Below, in pieces: positions 1 through 8,260 of a DNA stretch of 64,000 bases. A program made the translations under genes and the position numbers. The first letter of the stretch is position 1, and each line of letters starts with the position of its first letter. This DNA comes from Geothrix sp. Lineage in GTDB: Bacteria > Acidobacteriota > Holophagae > Holophagales > Holophagaceae. The DNA lies in NCBI RefSeq assembly GCF_020622065.1, contig NZ_JAHRYQ010000002.1, positions 865,905 through 929,904 of the forward strand, read 5' to 3'. The notes beneath the pieces are model-generated. The model saw only the letters and a program-made list of their open reading frames with translations. It was not told the DNA's origin and did not search any database.

Positions 1-87
1 GACCCCACGCCGGTCGTGCCGGCGGGCCCGAAGGCCGTGGGGTTCATCGAAATCGTCATGTCCGACATCTTCCTGGAAGCCGCCTGA
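1..87 (+). CDS. C-terminal fragment of an unidentified protein
   Basis: An open frame runs from the window edge to a TGA at 85-87 and gives the last 28 residues of a protein, ending VMSDIFLEAA. The gene continues upstream of the window. The fragment is too short to assign to a family. It is convergent with the carrier gene that ends at 91, leaving only 3 bases between the two stops. Confidence 0.5.
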   Translation, partial: DPTPVVPAGPKAVGFIEIVMSDIFLEAA

Positions 88-90
88 ATG

Positions 91-1380
91 TCAACCCTGT
101 TCCCCCGCCGGCCGGCCCTTCACCCGGCGCCCCAGCGCCAGGCTGCTGCCCAGCCAGAGGCCCGAGCAGCCCACGGCCGCCAATCCCACCGGAATGGCGA
201 GCGCCACGAGGGCCGTGGGCGCCCACACGCCCAGCAGGTCGCCGCCCCGGTAGACGAAAGTGTCGATGAAGGGCTTCGACTTGTAGCGTTCTTCCGGGCC
301 CAGCGGAATGTAGAGGATCTCGCGGGCCGGCCGGTCCACGGCATAGTGCAGGCCACGGCGCAGCACCTGGAAGAGCGCCATCATGCCGAAGGTGGGCCAG
401 ATCCACAGGGCGCCGAAGCCCAGCAGGCTCAGCACGGGGAGAATGGACAGCACCACCGGGATGCCCAGTCCCGTCAGGAGGCGGCCGGTGAGGAAGACCT
501 GGGTCGCCAGGGTGAGCACATTCACCCAGAGGTCGATGCGGGCGAAGGCCGCCGTGCGGGCGGCGGTGCCGCTGAAGGTCCGTTCGACGATGGCGCCCTG
601 CTGCAGGTAGAGGAAGGTGCTGGTGATGGTGAAGAGCAGCATGTAGGCGCAGATGAGCTGCAGGTAGCGCGATTTCGCGATGAGCTTGAGCCCCTCCAGG
701 GGGCCGGGTCCGGGCTCCCGCTCGCCGTGGGCCTGGTCGCCCAGGCGGAAGATGGCCGCCAGGCGCCCCACGCACTGCACCGCCAACTCCAGCGTCAGCA
801 TCGACAGCAGCAGCAGCGACAGGGGATCCACCTTCAGGGGGAGACCCCCCAGCGTGAAGCCCTTGGTGAGGGCCCCCGTGAGGGCGGCCCCGGCGATGGC
901 GCCCAGGGTGCCGCCCGTGGCGATGAAGCCGAAGAGGCGCTTGCCCTGGGTCTGGGTCCACACATCCGACATCAGGCCCCAGAACACCGAGACCACGAAG
1001 AGGTTGAAGACGCTGAGCCAAATGTAGAAGGCGTAGCCCAGGGCCGCGCCGCCGCGGTGGGGCAGGAAGCGGAAGGCCAGGAAGAAGGCCAGCATGTTCA
1101 GCCCGAAGAAGCGGTAGGCCCATGGGATGAACCGCCGGCGCGGCAGCTTCGACACCAGGGCCGCGAAGGCCGGGTTCGCCAGCGCCATGGCCAGCAGGGT
1201 GCCCGTCATCAGCCAGGGCAGCTTGTCCGCCCCCCGGGCGATGCCGATGGCCTCGCGGACGGGCCGCAGCAGGTAGAAGCCGAAGAGCAGCAGGAAGAAA
1301 TACAGGGTCGACCAGAGCAGAGCCGGGGCTTCACCCTCGTCGAGCATCACCAGGCGTCGGAGGAGGCGGGCGGGCGTCAT
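91..1380 (-). CDS. MFS-like nucleotide (ATP/ADP translocase-type) carrier
   Basis: A 429-residue integral membrane protein with about 10-12 hydrophobic segments. It resembles the NTP/NDP exchanger (Npt/ADP-ATP carrier) branch related to the major facilitator superfamily. Signs are the early LRPVREAIG segment after the first helix, a central SRYLQLICAYMLLF helix, and a late RRGLHYAVDRPAREILY block typical of bacterial members. Free-living bacteria carry such proteins without proven nucleotide exchange, so the substrate is unknown. The ATG at 1380 is chosen (protein begins MTPARLLRRL); an in-frame GTG at 1437 would add 19 residues and run into the divergent promoter region. Confidence 0.7.
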   Translation of the reverse strand: MTPARLLRRLVMLDEGEAPALLWSTLYFFLLLFGFYLLRPVREAIGIARGADKLPWLMTGTLLAMALANPAFAALVSKLPRRRFIPWAYRFFGLNMLAFFLAFRFLPHRGGAALGYAFYIWLSVFNLFVVSVFWGLMSDVWTQTQGKRLFGFIATGGTLGAIAGAALTGALTKGFTLGGLPLKVDPLSLLLLSMLTLELAVQCVGRLAAIFRLGDQAHGEREPGPGPLEGLKLIAKSRYLQLICAYMLLFTITSTFLYLQQGAIVERTFSGTAARTAAFARIDLWVNVLTLATQVFLTGRLLTGLGIPVVLSILPVLSLLGFGALWIWPTFGMMALFQVLRRGLHYAVDRPAREILYIPLGPEERYKSKPFIDTFVYRGGDLLGVWAPTALVALAIPVGLAAVGCSGLWLGSSLALGRRVKGRPAGEQG

Positions 1381-1472
1381 GGGCGGTCCGGAAAAGGCAG
1401 TTGCATGGATGTCTGAAAAGAGTATATATCGATTCACGAGGTATCAATCCCAGCCCATCGACCGGAGGTCCC
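1381..1472. promoter_or_regulatory. Divergent promoter region, nucleotide carrier / epimerase
   Basis: A 92-base gap lies between two divergent start codons. It contains a conspicuously AT-rich stretch (agtatatatc at 1421-1430) in an otherwise GC-rich sequence, the likely -10 region for one or both genes. A GGAGGT ribosome binding site at 1464-1469 serves the downstream + strand gene. No confident -35 hexamer was identified. Confidence 0.4.
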
Positions 1473-2603
1473 ATGACCGTCACCCGCCGTGAGTTCATCC
1501 AGTGGTCCGCCGCCGCCACCGCCCTGGCGGCCACGGGGCTCGACCTCTCCGCCGCGCCCGCCGAGAAGGCCGCCCCCAAGAAGATCCTCATCCTGGGCGG
1601 CACAGGCTTCCTCGGCCCCGCCACCATCGAAGCCGCCCAGGCCCGCGGTCACCAGGTGACGATGTTCAACCGCGGCAAGACGCGGCCCGACCTCTTCCCC
1701 GGCGTGGAGAAGCTGCACGGCGACCGTGATCCCAAGAAGGGCGAGGGCCTGAAGGCGCTCGAGGGCCGGAGCTGGGATGCCGTCATCGACAACAGCGCCT
1801 ACTACCCGAGGATGGTGGCGGCCTCCGCGGGCCTGCTGGCCCCGCACGCGAAGCAGTATCTGATCATCTCCAGCATCAGCGCCTACAAGGAGCCGAACCC
1901 CGAGAACGGAACCGAGGATGCGCCCCTGGCCACCATGACCGACCCCACGGTCGAGTCCATGGGGAAGGACTACGCGAACTACGGGGCCCTGAAGGCCCTG
2001 TGCGAGCAGGCCGCCCAGAAGGCCATGCCCGGCCGCACGGCGGTGATCCGCCCTGGCTACATCGTGGGTCCCGACGACCCCACGGGCCGCTTCACCTACT
2101 GGCCTGTGCGCTTCGACAAGGGCGGTGAGCTCGCCGTGCCGGGCGCGCCCGCCGATCCCGTCGAGATCATCGATGTGCGCGACCTGGCCGCCTGGCTGGT
2201 GCATCTGGTCGAGCGCGGGACCACCGGCGTCTTCAACGCCTGCGGTCCCGACAAGCGCCTGGCCTGGGGCAGCCTCGTCGAGGCCTGCCAGAAGGCCGGG
2301 AACCCGAACGCCAAGCCCGTCTGGATTCCCGCCGACTTCGTGACCAAGCAGGAGGGCCTCGAATTCCCCATCTGGGCCCCCTACCTGGGCGAGACCAAGG
2401 GGTTCCATACCTGGAGCAACGCCCGCGCCGTCAAGGCCGGCCTGAAGTTCCGTCCCGCCGAGCAGACCGTGAAGGACACCCTCGCCTGGTTCAAGACTCA
2501 GGAGAAGGCGGAGAAGGGCCGCAACAAGCTGGCGGGCCCCACCGCCGAGCAGGAAGCCAAGCTCATCGCCGCCTGGCGCGAGGCCTCCAAGGCCAAGAAG
2601 TAA
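1473..2603 (+). CDS. Tat-exported NAD-dependent epimerase/dehydratase
   Basis: A 376-residue short-chain dehydrogenase/reductase-like protein of the extended (epimerase) type. The N-terminus has a twin-arginine signal (TRREFIQWSAAATALAATG), implying folded export to the periplasm. A Rossmann motif follows at about residue 34-46 (KILILGGTGFLG). The YANYGALKALCE stretch resembles the YxxxK catalytic region of the family, and a sugar or isoflavone-reductase-like C-terminal half follows. The ATG at 1473 has a GGAGGT site 3 bases upstream of the start triplet and begins directly with the Tat motif, which supports this start. Substrate unknown. Confidence 0.75.
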   Translation: MTVTRREFIQWSAAATALAATGLDLSAAPAEKAAPKKILILGGTGFLGPATIEAAQARGHQVTMFNRGKTRPDLFPGVEKLHGDRDPKKGEGLKALEGRSWDAVIDNSAYYPRMVAASAGLLAPHAKQYLIISSISAYKEPNPENGTEDAPLATMTDPTVESMGKDYANYGALKALCEQAAQKAMPGRTAVIRPGYIVGPDDPTGRFTYWPVRFDKGGELAVPGAPADPVEIIDVRDLAAWLVHLVERGTTGVFNACGPDKRLAWGSLVEACQKAGNPNAKPVWIPADFVTKQEGLEFPIWAPYLGETKGFHTWSNARAVKAGLKFRPAEQTVKDTLAWFKTQEKAEKGRNKLAGPTAEQEAKLIAAWREASKAKK

Positions 2604-2634
2604 GCCCCGGGGAAACCGGCCCCCTCGGCTGATC

Positions 2635-2659
2635 CAGGGCCCCGCTCCGCGGGGCCCTG
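2635..2659. terminator. Convergent hairpin terminator
   Basis: A 10-bp perfect stem (cagggccccg / cggggccctg, 2635-2644 and 2650-2659) with a 5-base loop sits between two convergent genes. It abuts the stop codon of the CBS gene. There is no strong T-tract on either side, so it may act as a barrier for both transcripts rather than a textbook intrinsic terminator. Confidence 0.55.
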
Positions 2660-3088
2660 TCAGTTCTGGATGTAGTGCACCAGCTGCTCGATGGTGAAGG
2701 TCTGGTCGGAGATCGTCTCCTTCACCAGGTCGCCGATGGAGAGGATGCCCAGCACCTCGTCACCCGCCCCGAGCACGGGCAGGTGGCGGACATGCTTGTT
2801 CGTCATGAGTGCCATGCACTCCTCGACGGACTGAGAGAGGGTCACGCAACTGACCTTCTCGCTCATGATCTCCCGCACCAGGGTGTCCTTCGAGGTCTTC
2901 CCCTTGAGGATGATCTTCCGAGCGTAGTCCCGTTCGGAGAAGATCCCCACCAGCTTCCCGTGCTCCAGCACCAGGAGGGCGCCGATGTCGTGCTGGGCGA
3001 GGAGGGTCAGCGCCGTGAAGACCGAATCATCGGGCCCCACCGATACCAGGGCGCGCTTGCCCTCGACGAGCTGTTTCAGTGGCCGCAT
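2660..3088 (-). CDS. Tandem CBS-domain protein
   Basis: A 142-residue cytosolic protein made almost entirely of two CBS motifs (about residues 8-65 and 75-135), a Bateman module that usually binds adenine nucleotides such as AMP, ATP or SAM. The first motif contains LLVLEHGKLVGIFSERDY and the second contains HVRHLPVLGAGDEVLGILSI, both typical of stand-alone CBS proteins. The ATG at 3088 is preceded by GGGAGG on the coding strand and is preferred to a start at 3226 that would add 46 non-conserved residues. It is not linked to a transporter or enzyme here, so the regulated partner is unknown. Confidence 0.8.
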   Translation of the reverse strand: MRPLKQLVEGKRALVSVGPDDSVFTALTLLAQHDIGALLVLEHGKLVGIFSERDYARKIILKGKTSKDTLVREIMSEKVSCVTLSQSVEECMALMTNKHVRHLPVLGAGDEVLGILSIGDLVKETISDQTFTIEQLVHYIQN

Positions 3089-3316
3089 GGATGCCTCCCT
3101 GCTGGTCTGGTTGGATGGTTCGGGAATCGTGGCCCTGACTATACGGCCAAGACGGGGCGGATGGGCCAATGAATCCGAGGCCGGGTCATCGGAACCGTGA
3201 TCAATGACGCAGGATCCCCCTGGCATAGTCTATTCGTGATGCATGGGTCGTCTTTAATCCCAGCCGCTTGAACGACCCACCCCACCCCGCCATGGAACCC
3301 CGCCGAGGATCACCCG
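3089..3316. promoter_or_regulatory. Intergenic region upstream of CBS gene and carboxyltransferase
   Basis: A 228-base divergent gap. It must carry the promoters of both genes. The segment around 3225-3255 (tagtctattcgtgatgcat) is the most AT-rich part and a candidate -10 area for the + strand carboxyltransferase. No convincing operator, riboswitch or small gene was seen. Confidence 0.3.
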
Positions 3317-4855
3317 ATGTCCCTGCCCAGGAAGATGAAGGCCCACGCCCGGAAGCATGCCGAAGCCACGGAACCCCATCCGGAGGCGGCCCGGAAGCAG
3401 GCCGCCCAGGGGAAGCTGCTGGCCCGCGAGCGCATCACGGCCATTCTCGATCCGGACTCCTTCCATGAATACGACCTCTTCGTGGAGCACAAGTGCTCCG
3501 ACTTCGGCATGGAGAAGAAACAGCTGCCGGGGGACGGCGTCATCACCGGCACGGGTACGATCCTGGGTCACCCCGTGGCCATCTACGCCCAGGACTTCAC
3601 CGTGGCCGGGGGATCGCTGGGCCTGGCCCACGCCCGGAAGATCACCAAGATCATGGATCACGCCATCAAGCTGGGCATCCCGCTCATCGGGATCAACGAT
3701 TCCGGCGGGGCGCGCATCCAGGAAGGCGTGAACTCCCTGGCAGGCTACGGTGAGATCTTCTACCGCAACACGCTGGCGTCCGGCGTCATCCCCCAGATCT
3801 CGATCATCCTGGGTCCCTGCGCGGGCGGCGCGGTCTACTCGCCGGCCCTCACGGACTTCGTCTTCGTCGTGGACAAGATCTCCAAGATGTTCATCACGGG
3901 ACCCGAGGTCATCAAGACAGTGCTGGGCGAAGAGATCTCCATGGAGGATCTGGGCGGGGCCCGGGTCCAGGCCGAGCTCTCCGGCAACGCGCACTTCTAC
4001 GCCCAGAGCGAGGCGGAGTGCTTCGAGCAGGTGAAGCGCCTGGTGACCTACATCCCCTGGAACAACCGGAAGCGGGCCGACGCCTTCGCCGCCCAGCCCC
4101 CGGAGGCCGAGGCCCTGGAGCGCATCATCCCCTCCGAATCCAACCGGCCCTACGATGTGCGGGATGTCCTCCGCAGCGTCTGCGATGGCGCCGACTTCAT
4201 GGAGGTCCAGGCGCTGTGGGCCGCCAACATCGTGGTGGGCTTCGCCCGCATGAACGGGCGCACGGTGGGCATGGTGGCCAACCAGCCCATGGTGCTGGCG
4301 GGCGTCCTGGATGTGGACAGCTCCGACAAGGCCGCCCGCTTCATCCGCTTCTGCGATGCCTTCAACATCCCGCTGGTGACCTTCGTGGACCTGCCGGGCT
4401 ACCTGCCCGGCGTGGACCAGGAGCACGCGGGCGTCATCCGCCACGGCGCCAAGCTGCTCTACGCCTACAGCGAAGCCACGGTGCCGAAGATCACCGTGAT
4501 CCTGCGCAAGGCCTACGGCGGCGGCTACATCGCCATGTGCTCGCGGCACCTGGGCGCCGACTTCGTCTTCGCCTGGCCCTGCGCCGAGATCGCGGTCATG
4601 GGCCCCGAGGGCGCCGCCAACATCATCTTCAAGGGGGAGATCGCCGCCGCGGCGGATCCCGAGGCCTTCCGCAAGGAGAAGGTGAAGGAATACACCGACA
4701 AGTTCGCCAGCCCCTATGTGGCCGCCGCCAACGGCCATGTGGACGCCGTCATCGCCCCCCACCAGACCCGCGACTTCCTGCTGCACGCCCTCGAGATCTC
4801 CGAACACAAGACCGAGGAGCGGCCTGCGCGGAAGCACGGCGTTCCGCCCTTCTGA
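3317..4855 (+). CDS. Acyl-CoA carboxylase carboxyltransferase subunit (propionyl/methylmalonyl-CoA type)
   Basis: A 512-residue protein, the usual length of the beta subunit of propionyl-CoA carboxylase or the 12S subunit of transcarboxylase. It transfers the carboxyl group between carboxybiotin and an acyl-CoA. Two crotonase-like halves are visible, with oxyanion-forming glycine motifs: INDSGGARIQEG and GPCAGGAVYSP in the first half, and FVDLPGYLPG with LRKAYGGGYIAM in the second. A biotin-carrier gene follows 10 bases downstream. No biotin carboxylase subunit is in the window, so the complex must be completed elsewhere, or the enzyme works as a decarboxylase or transcarboxylase. Confidence 0.88.
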   Translation: MSLPRKMKAHARKHAEATEPHPEAARKQAAQGKLLARERITAILDPDSFHEYDLFVEHKCSDFGMEKKQLPGDGVITGTGTILGHPVAIYAQDFTVAGGSLGLAHARKITKIMDHAIKLGIPLIGINDSGGARIQEGVNSLAGYGEIFYRNTLASGVIPQISIILGPCAGGAVYSPALTDFVFVVDKISKMFITGPEVIKTVLGEEISMEDLGGARVQAELSGNAHFYAQSEAECFEQVKRLVTYIPWNNRKRADAFAAQPPEAEALERIIPSESNRPYDVRDVLRSVCDGADFMEVQALWAANIVVGFARMNGRTVGMVANQPMVLAGVLDVDSSDKAARFIRFCDAFNIPLVTFVDLPGYLPGVDQEHAGVIRHGAKLLYAYSEATVPKITVILRKAYGGGYIAMCSRHLGADFVFAWPCAEIAVMGPEGAANIIFKGEIAAAADPEAFRKEKVKEYTDKFASPYVAAANGHVDAVIAPHQTRDFLLHALEISEHKTEERPARKHGVPPF

Positions 4856-4865
4856 GCGAGCTCCC

Positions 4866-5174
4866 ATGACCCCCCGGCAGACCCTCACCCTGAACGACAC
4901 GGTGTACGAAACGACCCTCACCCGGAAGTACGCCCACCGGAAACCCTATGTGCCCAAAGATCCCCGGCGGAGAACAGCCACCATCCCGGGCCTCATCCTG
5001 GAGGTCCTCGTGCAGCCCGGAGACCGGATCTGCGCAGGCCAGGGAATCGTGGTGCTGGAAGCCATGAAAATGCAGAATCGCATCACCGCCCATCACGATG
5101 GCACCGTCAAAGCCCTGCATGTGACCGTCGGAGACACCGTCGCCAAGGGCCAGCTGCTGGTGGAGTTCGAATAG
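4866..5174 (+). CDS. Biotin carboxyl carrier protein (biotinyl domain)
   Basis: A 102-residue protein ending in a biotinyl/lipoyl domain. The biotinylation motif EAMKMQN places the modified lysine at residue 68. The first 35 residues (basic, KYAHRKPYVPKDPRRR) form a short extension rather than the long Pro/Ala linker of AccB. It lies 10 bases after the carboxyltransferase gene and is surely co-expressed with it. It would shuttle carboxybiotin to the upstream carboxyltransferase. Confidence 0.88.
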   Translation: MTPRQTLTLNDTVYETTLTRKYAHRKPYVPKDPRRRTATIPGLILEVLVQPGDRICAGQGIVVLEAMKMQNRITAHHDGTVKALHVTVGDTVAKGQLLVEFE

Positions 5175-5243
5175 CCGGTTTGGGCCGGCGCCCGGTTCTC
5201 CCTTTCAGCACGGCCGGGGCCTCGACGGCGGGTCCAGAGCATT

Positions 5244-5264
5244 ACACAATTTTGTGTATATACT
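5244..5264 (+). promoter_or_regulatory. Palindromic operator-like site with -10 TATACT
   Basis: The inverted repeat acacaa-tt-ttgtgt occupies 5244-5257 and runs directly into a good -10 element, TATACT, at 5259-5264. The next gene starts at 5317. A palindrome just upstream of the -10 is a typical repressor position. The -35 region (around 5236-5241) is poor. The controlling regulator is unknown. Confidence 0.4.
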
Positions 5265-5316
5265 CCTGGATTCTGCCTGCCCTGCCCCAACCGCACTCAC
5301 CTTTTTGGAGTCCTCC

Positions 5317-6252
5317 ATGCTTCCTGTGGCCGCTCGCGCCTGGTTCGCTGCGCTGTGCTTCGGCGTCATGGGGCAGGCACAATCCGTGGCCTTCACCTTC
5401 GACGATGGGCCCAGCCTGACGGCCACGCCCCGCCTTTCCCCCCAGGAGCGCAATGCCGCAATCCTGGCGGCCCTGAAGAAACACCAGGTGAGTGCCGCCC
5501 TGTTCGTCACCCTCGGGAACGGCGCGGACCGGCCCGAGGGGGCGGCCCTGGCCAGGGCCTGGGGCGAGGCCGGCCACGCGATCGGCAACCACACCGTCAC
5601 CCACCTGGATCTCAACGCGAAGGGCACCACCCTTCAGCAGTACCAGGATGAGATCCTGGCCTGTGACCGGGTCCTCCGTGCGCTTCCCGGCTACCGGCCC
5701 TGGTTCCGGTTCACCTTCCTCCGAGAGGGCAATACACCTGAGAAACGCGACGGGATGAAGGCCTTCCTGAAGGCCCAGGGCCTTCGCAATGCCCAGGTCA
5801 GCCTGGACACCTCGGACTGGCGCCTGAACGCAGCCCTGATCGCCGTCCTGACCCAGCATCCCGGGGCCGATGTGGCACCCATCCGGGGGGCCTACCTGGC
5901 CCACCTCCGCCAGCGGGCCGAGGCCTACCGGGAGATCTCCCGGCAGCTCTTCGGGCGCGACATCCCCCAGGTGCTGCTGCTGCATCACAACCTCCTCAAC
6001 GCGCTGTTCCTGGAGGACGCCATCCAGCTCTTCAAGGACCTGGGTTGGACTCCCATCCGGCCGGAGGCGGCCTTCCAGGATGTCGTCTACGCCCTAGACC
6101 CCCAGCGCCCCTCGCCCGGCCAGAGCCTCCTCATCTCGGCCGCGCGCAGCCTCGGTGTTCAACCGAAGGGATGGGAGCGCCTGCTCGACGACGGCGATGA
6201 GGAGATCCGCCTGCTCAAGCGGCAGGGAGTACTCCCCGCCTCCTTCGAGTGA
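5317..6252 (+). CDS. Secreted polysaccharide deacetylase (NodB-like)
   Basis: A 311-residue protein with a Sec signal peptide ending near AQS at residue 23, followed by a NodB-homology domain. The first motif AFTFDDGPS carries the paired aspartates at residues 29-30, and the second, GNHTVTHLD, carries the two metal-binding histidines. Members remove N- or O-acetyl groups from peptidoglycan, chitin-like or exopolysaccharide chains in the periplasm. The ATG at 5317 is preceded by TTGGAG and starts the signal peptide. The target polysaccharide cannot be told from sequence. Confidence 0.82.
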   Translation: MLPVAARAWFAALCFGVMGQAQSVAFTFDDGPSLTATPRLSPQERNAAILAALKKHQVSAALFVTLGNGADRPEGAALARAWGEAGHAIGNHTVTHLDLNAKGTTLQQYQDEILACDRVLRALPGYRPWFRFTFLREGNTPEKRDGMKAFLKAQGLRNAQVSLDTSDWRLNAALIAVLTQHPGADVAPIRGAYLAHLRQRAEAYREISRQLFGRDIPQVLLLHHNLLNALFLEDAIQLFKDLGWTPIRPEAAFQDVVYALDPQRPSPGQSLLISAARSLGVQPKGWERLLDDGDEEIRLLKRQGVLPASFE

Positions 6253-6347
6253 CAATCCGTCAAGGAGCGGACCCTTTACCCCATTTCCAGCCGCTGGAAT
6301 CCAGCCTCAGCGCTACTCTGGGCCCTGCATTTGTCTTGGAGGACATC

Positions 6348-7340
6348 ATGGCCGTCAATTTGAAGGGGCGCAGCTTTCTCACCCTGATGGACTTCTCGCC
6401 CGAGGAGGTGCGCTACCTCCTGGACCTGTCGCGGGACCTGAAAGCCAAGAAGCGCATGGGCGTGTTCAACTACCTGCTCAAGGGCAAGAACATCGTGCTG
6501 CTCTTCGAGAAGACCAGCACCCGCACCCGCTGCGCCTTCGAGGTCGGCGCGCTGGAAGAGGGCGCCCATGTGACCTTCCTGGATAGCGCCAGCTCCCAGG
6601 TGGGCAAGAAGGAAAGCATCGAGGACAGCGCCAAGGTGCTGGGCCGCTTCTACGACGGCATCGAGTACCGCGGCTACAAGCAGGAAGTCGTCGAGGCCCT
6701 GGCCAAGCACAGCGGCGTGCCCGTGTGGAACGGCCTCACGGACACGGACCACCCCACCCAGATCCTGGCGGACTTCCTCACCATCGAAGAGCATGTGGCC
6801 AAGCCCCTGCACAAGGTGAAGCTGGTCTTCTGCGGCGACATCCGCAACAACATGAGCTATGCGCTGATGTACGGCGCCGCCAAGACCGGCATGCACATGG
6901 TGGCCCTCGGCCCCAAGGAGCTGGCGCCGGATCCGACCGTGCTCGCCACCGCACGCGAGGCCGCGAAGCTGACCGGCGCCACCATCGAAGTCACCGACAA
7001 TGTGGCTGAGGCCGTGAAGGGCGCCGATGTGATCTACACCGATGTCTGGGCCAGCATGGGCGAGGAGGACCAGATCCCCGCCCGCGTGAAGCTGCTCACG
7101 CCCTTCAAGGTCACCCTGGAGATGCTCCAGAAGACCGGCAATCCGGATGTGAAGTTCCTCCACTGCCTGCCCGCCTTCCACGATTTCGAGACCAAGCTGG
7201 CCAAGGAGCAGAAGGCCCTGGGCCACGACATCCGCGAAGTCACCGACGAGGTCTTCCGCTCGCGGCACAGCGTGGTCTTCGACGAGGCCGAGAACCGCAT
7301 GCACACCATCAAGGCGGTCATGGTGGCCACCATCGGATGA
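6348..7340 (+). CDS. argF: Ornithine carbamoyltransferase
   Basis: A 330-residue enzyme that makes citrulline from ornithine and carbamoyl phosphate in arginine biosynthesis. Visible signatures are the carbamoyl-phosphate motif STRTR (residues 57-61), DHPTQ (134-138), the ornithine-binding DVWASMG (232-238) and HCLP (272-275), all at expected positions. The DxxxSMG motif separates it from aspartate carbamoyltransferase. TTGGAGG precedes the ATG at 6348. A long hairpin follows the stop codon. No other arg genes are nearby. Confidence 0.93.
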   Translation: MAVNLKGRSFLTLMDFSPEEVRYLLDLSRDLKAKKRMGVFNYLLKGKNIVLLFEKTSTRTRCAFEVGALEEGAHVTFLDSASSQVGKKESIEDSAKVLGRFYDGIEYRGYKQEVVEALAKHSGVPVWNGLTDTDHPTQILADFLTIEEHVAKPLHKVKLVFCGDIRNNMSYALMYGAAKTGMHMVALGPKELAPDPTVLATAREAAKLTGATIEVTDNVAEAVKGADVIYTDVWASMGEEDQIPARVKLLTPFKVTLEMLQKTGNPDVKFLHCLPAFHDFETKLAKEQKALGHDIREVTDEVFRSRHSVVFDEAENRMHTIKAVMVATIG

Positions 7341-7347
7341 GGGGTTG

Positions 7348-7390
7348 CCGTACGCAGAAATGGCCCCGGCGGGGCCATTTCTGCGTACGG
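7348..7390. terminator. Perfect 20-bp inverted repeat after argF
   Basis: Arms at 7348-7367 and 7371-7390 are perfect reverse complements of 20 bases with a 3-base loop (ggc). It begins 7 bases after the argF stop. There is no following T-run, so it could be a terminator, an mRNA-stabilising structure or a small mobile palindromic repeat. It ends 38 bases before the next start codon. Confidence 0.6.
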
Positions 7391-7428
7391 AGTGCTATGG
7401 TGGGACCACTCAATCCTCCGGAGACCCC

Positions 7429-7926
7429 ATGCGCCTGCCCCGGCTGTTCCTCGTCCCTGTACTCGCAAGCCTCACGCTGGCCGCCCAGGAGCCCACGCTG
7501 GCGGGCACCTGGAACCAAACCAAGGCCGATGACATCGCCGCGGCCATCCAGGTCACGGTGGCGGACATGAACTTCATCAAGCGACCCATCGCGCGGGGCC
7601 GCCTCACCAAGCTCAACCCCGCCTACAAGAAGGTGGCCATCACCCTGACGGACAAGGAAGTGCTCGTGAAGTTTGACGAGCGCGAACCCATCCACATGCC
7701 GGCCGATGGCAAATCCGCCCCCTGGACCCGCGAGGATGGTGACAAGTTCCAGGTGGCCGCCCAGGTGACCAAGGGGCAGCTGGTGCAGACCTTCAAGAAC
7801 GAAGACGGCGAGCGGACCAATGTCTTCCAGCTGAGCCCCGACGGCAGGTCCCTTCGGCTCACCGCCACGGTGAAGAGCCCCCAGCTGCCCAAGCCGCTGA
7901 CCTATTCCATCAGCTTCGGGCGCTAG
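7429..7926 (+). CDS. Small secreted protein of unknown function
   Basis: A 165-residue protein with a clear signal peptide (MRLPRLFLVPVLASLTLAAQE, cleavage after about residue 19). The mature part starts LAGTWNQTKADD, like lipocalin/TIGR-type proteins in which GxW opens a small beta-barrel. It then has alternating polar/hydrophobic strands and ends in YSISFGR. No catalytic motif was seen. CCGGAG precedes the ATG. A periplasmic ligand-binding or structural role is possible but unproven. Confidence 0.6.
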   Translation: MRLPRLFLVPVLASLTLAAQEPTLAGTWNQTKADDIAAAIQVTVADMNFIKRPIARGRLTKLNPAYKKVAITLTDKEVLVKFDEREPIHMPADGKSAPWTREDGDKFQVAAQVTKGQLVQTFKNEDGERTNVFQLSPDGRSLRLTATVKSPQLPKPLTYSISFGR

Positions 7927-8260
7927 AAGTCCTGTCCTCCGCCCGGGAGTCCGGCCTGTAGGCCCACGCTGCGGTTCACCGTCCGCAGGGACGACATGAA
8001 TGCCCAACCGCTCGCGGATGCACGGGCCGAGTTTGCGCCTGGACTTCCGGGGTGTCTGGAGGCTTTGCTCCCGCATCCGCGAGCGGATAGGGACCTTCCC
8101 GGCAATCCCCGCCCATGGACGGCAGGTCGCTGCGAGTCCCGGACAGCGGCAAAATGGAGGGGTGCTGGCAAGATCAGGCCCGCACGCCACGACCCCTCAA
8201 TCAGGGAGGCCTTCTCGGGTTTCAGACCCTACCCACGCGATGCGAAAGGCTGGTCAAAAG
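7927..8260. other. Non-coding gap with a 13-bp inverted repeat
   Basis: A 334-base stretch without a convincing gene. The pair ccgctcgcggatg (8008-8020) and catccgcgagcgg (8074-8086) forms a 13-bp perfect inverted repeat around a 53-base spacer. Otherwise nothing recognisable was seen. The region is GC-rich up to about 8230, where the sequence shifts abruptly to the AT-rich alarmone synthetase gene, so it may hold an acquisition boundary. Confidence 0.4.

Noticed and set aside
88-1416. Long open frame on the + strand opposite the nucleotide carrier gene
   Set aside because: High GC content produces long open frames in antisense; the translation is Gln/Glu/Arg-rich without domain features, while the minus strand gives a coherent membrane protein.
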